64,000 nt of DNA, taken from NCBI GenBank assembly GCA_021812985.1, contig JAKAMG010000010.1:31954-95953 (forward strand), given 5' to 3'. Numbering within the stretch: position 1 is the stretch's first letter; each line of letters opens with the position of its first letter. Below the pieces are notes generated by a model that saw only the letters and a list, made by a program, of their open reading frames with translations, was not told the DNA's origin and ran no database searches. Positions 62,464 through 64,000 of this stretch are shown here, one piece after another. Made by a program: the position numbers and the translations under genes. The stretch comes from Bacteroidota bacterium. GTDB lineage: Bacteria > Bacteroidota > Ignavibacteria > Kryptoniales > JAKASW01.

Positions 62464-63471
62464 TTACTTCTTGAGAACCTTGTCTTTGATTCTTTTAAGC
62501 CTGATATAGGCTTGCTGTCCGAGAATTATCGAAAGGACAACAGATATTGCGGATGCTGGCTTCCTGGCCATATCTGAGAAAAAGGGTGCCGTCAATTCTG
62601 GATACATATTTAGGGAGCCCTTGACGAAGGAAATCGCTTTGCCACCGAAACCGCCCGCAGCAAAGTAGTTAAACTCACTGACGAGATAATCGCGAAGAGA
62701 ATTCTTACGCCATTTCTCCAGCCTGCGCGAGTCAACATTCCTCCTCTTTGCAAATTCATAAGGTCCTGTCAGGCTTAACAGATTTTCTAACCGCTCATTA
62801 ACGTCATACTTCAGGGTAGCGTTAGCACCGTGCCCTCTCCAGACCCCCACGCTTCTTCCGAGAAGAAGCACATTCCCCATGAGGACAAGGCGTCTCAATG
62901 ATTCCCAATCTGAGCTAAGGATATTGTGGACGTAGAAGCCGATCTGCAATGCAACATTTCTGTTGTAGAGTGAACCAAGATGGCACAGACCGCCTGACTT
63001 GCTCAGCCACTTTAGGAAAAATTCCTCTCCACTCACAAACTCGGTTGGCTTATCTGTCAGGACGTGCTGTATCCGGGAGCCATCGGGCTTCAGGTCGGTC
63101 TCCCCCGCGGCTACCAATACAACATTTTGGTATTGCGCAAGTACCTCCATCGAGTCTTTCAAAAAACTCCGGTCTGTCAAAAAGTCATCGCCATCGAGAT
63201 TCAGGACCCACCTGCCGGACGCATACGTCGATAGGGCAAATCTGTAATTAGCCACTCTCCCAAGGTTTTTGTGATTCCGGTGGTACTTGACTCTCGCATC
63301 TGACGCGTATCTATTCGCTACTTTCTCCGTTTCGTCTGTCGAGGCATCGTCGGCAACGACAATCTCGAGGTTTGGATAATCAAGAGCCTGCGCACTTTCA
63401 ATAGCGTCTCGCAAGTAAGAATCTTGGTTGTAGGTAGGAATTATGATACTGATACTGTCGAACTGCTGCAT
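62464..63471 (-). CDS. Glycosyltransferase family 2 protein
   Basis: A 335-residue GT-A-type protein with the N-terminal SIIIPTYNQDSYLRDAIES, VVADDASTDETEKV, LNLDGDDFLTDRS (DxD motif) and a C-terminal basic stretch. I start at the ATG at 63471; a TTG ten codons earlier is possible, and neither has a clear ribosome site. It is the third glycosyltransferase of the cluster but on the opposite strand, so it is likely transcribed separately. Confidence 0.9.
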   Translation of the reverse strand: MQQFDSISIIIPTYNQDSYLRDAIESAQALDYPNLEIVVADDASTDETEKVANRYASDARVKYHRNHKNLGRVANYRFALSTYASGRWVLNLDGDDFLTDRSFLKDSMEVLAQYQNVVLVAAGETDLKPDGSRIQHVLTDKPTEFVSGEEFFLKWLSKSGGLCHLGSLYNRNVALQIGFYVHNILSSDWESLRRLVLMGNVLLLGRSVGVWRGHGANATLKYDVNERLENLLSLTGPYEFAKRRNVDSRRLEKWRKNSLRDYLVSEFNYFAAGGFGGKAISFVKGSLNMYPELTAPFFSDMARKPASAISVVLSIILGQQAYIRLKRIKDKVLKK

Positions 63472-63981
63472 AGATATATAAGTTAAACAAATGTCGAACA
63501 AGATCCATGCATCTACTAGAAATAGCTCCCCACGATTGGCAGCCGACTTTGCACATTGGATAAATGTTGATATTCTTGTTGATCAGCGTTGGATTTGTGC
63601 ATACTCTGCAGTTCACCAGGTAAGCAACCGCATCTTACCAATGTCTTCGCCCAAAGGATGCTTTTGTATTGGGTTGCCTCGATCTTCACGTTCTGAAAAT
63701 TTCTATACTATAACACCGCCATTCAACACGGTCTCTAGGCTTAGTCCTATTTCATCGTAACGACACTTTTCAGCAAATCTAATCCGATCAATTCCAGAAA
63801 TGAGAGAGCCTTAGGAGGCAACATTCAAGGAAGAAAACCGGAAGTGTCTCCAGATAATCAGATCAACTCTCGGCATGAGATGAATGATTGGGGCAAATCT
63901 TTTATCTTTCGTGCGGTAAATACACGTCATCGAGACGTTCTCTGCCAAACGCAATCAATCCGTCAAAGGAGGAAGTCTATT
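63472..63981. other. Intergenic region; no gene seen
   Basis: About 500 bases richer in A and T than their surroundings, between the glycosyltransferase gene and the next start. Frames here are short and lack ribosome sites. It should hold the promoter of the minus-strand gene and of the gene starting at 63982. I see no clear repeat or hairpin. Confidence 0.5.
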
Positions 63982-64000
63982 TTGAAGGCACTTGTAACTG
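63982..64000 (+). CDS. Start of a gene, probably a sugar-nucleotide epimerase/dehydratase (3' end outside window)
   Basis: AAAGGAGG lies 9 bases before a TTG, and the first codons read MKALVT followed by a G, the typical beginning of NAD-dependent epimerases (MKALVTGGAGFIG-type). Only six codons are inside the window. The context of glycosyltransferases fits. The assignment rests on this short match and the strong ribosome site. Confidence 0.45.

Noticed and set aside
1..64000. tRNA, rRNA, CRISPR, insertion sequence or prophage
   Set aside because: None seen by eye on either strand; a covariance-model search could still find a small RNA.

Overview
The window looks like a chromosomal segment of a Gram-negative bacterium from the Bacteroidota/Chlorobiota (FCB) side of the tree, most like an Ignavibacteria-type lineage. 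Evidence: a complete dcw (division and cell wall) cluster with a meso-diaminopimelate-type MurE, LolA and outer-membrane barrel proteins, a remnant of a type IX-secretion (FlgD-like) C-terminal sorting domain, and a group 3b NiFe hydrogenase. Ribosome sites are AAGGAGG-like and several promoters look sigma70-like (TTGACA/TAnnnT). The lineage is inferred from gene content only. I saw no rRNA, tRNA, CRISPR array, insertion sequence or prophage.

Layout. 1-8.4 kb: end of pyrG, a small secreted protein on the other strand, then a run of tal, gcvT, comB, ftsK, lolA and a flippase-like membrane protein. 8.5-11.8 kb: a methyltransferase, a GNAT-type protein and a radical SAM protein. 11.9-13.2 kb: two decayed genes for secreted proteins, one with a visible single-base frameshift. 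13.4-17.0 kb: an outer-membrane porin and two tandem PstS phosphate-binding proteins, with 11-bp-phased Pho-box-like repeats upstream of both the porin and the second pstS. 17.2-36.2 kb (minus strand): mraZ, rsmH, ftsL, PBP/ftsI, murE, murF, mraY, murD, ftsW, murG, a small membrane gene, murC, ftsQ, ftsA, ftsZ, then a receiver-DHp protein and an NtrC-type regulator. 36.5 kb: a LexA homologue that has lost its cleavage site and both catalytic residues, transcribed from a probably leaderless promoter divergent from mraZ. 37-43.7 kb: a K+/H+-type antiporter, acetyl-CoA synthetase, and divergently a Pat-like GNAT/acyl-CoA-synthetase fusion expected to acetylate Acs. 44-49.2 kb: hydB, a CNMP-domain gene, hydG, hydD, hydA and a maturation protease, behind a sigma54-like promoter. 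49.3-55.9 kb: a TPR protein, argS, rsfS, a LytR_C protein, a small secreted protein, an orphan gene and larB-larE. 56-64 kb: a surface-polysaccharide cluster (flippase, three glycosyltransferases, an asparagine-synthetase-type amidotransferase, start of a probable sugar-nucleotide epimerase).

How it fits together. The dcw block supplies lipid II synthesis and the divisome and is probably autoregulated by MraZ through two boxes just downstream of its promoter. The regulators appended at its 3' end tie signalling to envelope synthesis. The porin and PstS pair form a phosphate-acquisition unit, but no pstCAB is present here. Acs and Pat form a target-regulator pair: Acs carries the PX4GK motif Pat enzymes recognise. 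The hydrogenase operon encodes a soluble NAD(P)-linked enzyme for redox balancing or H2 use.

The strongest leads are the inactivated LexA, the receiver-DHp protein with no kinase ATPase domain, the phased Pho-like repeats, the orphan protein at 53.6 kb with a weak Argonaute-linker resemblance, and the small gene fossils.
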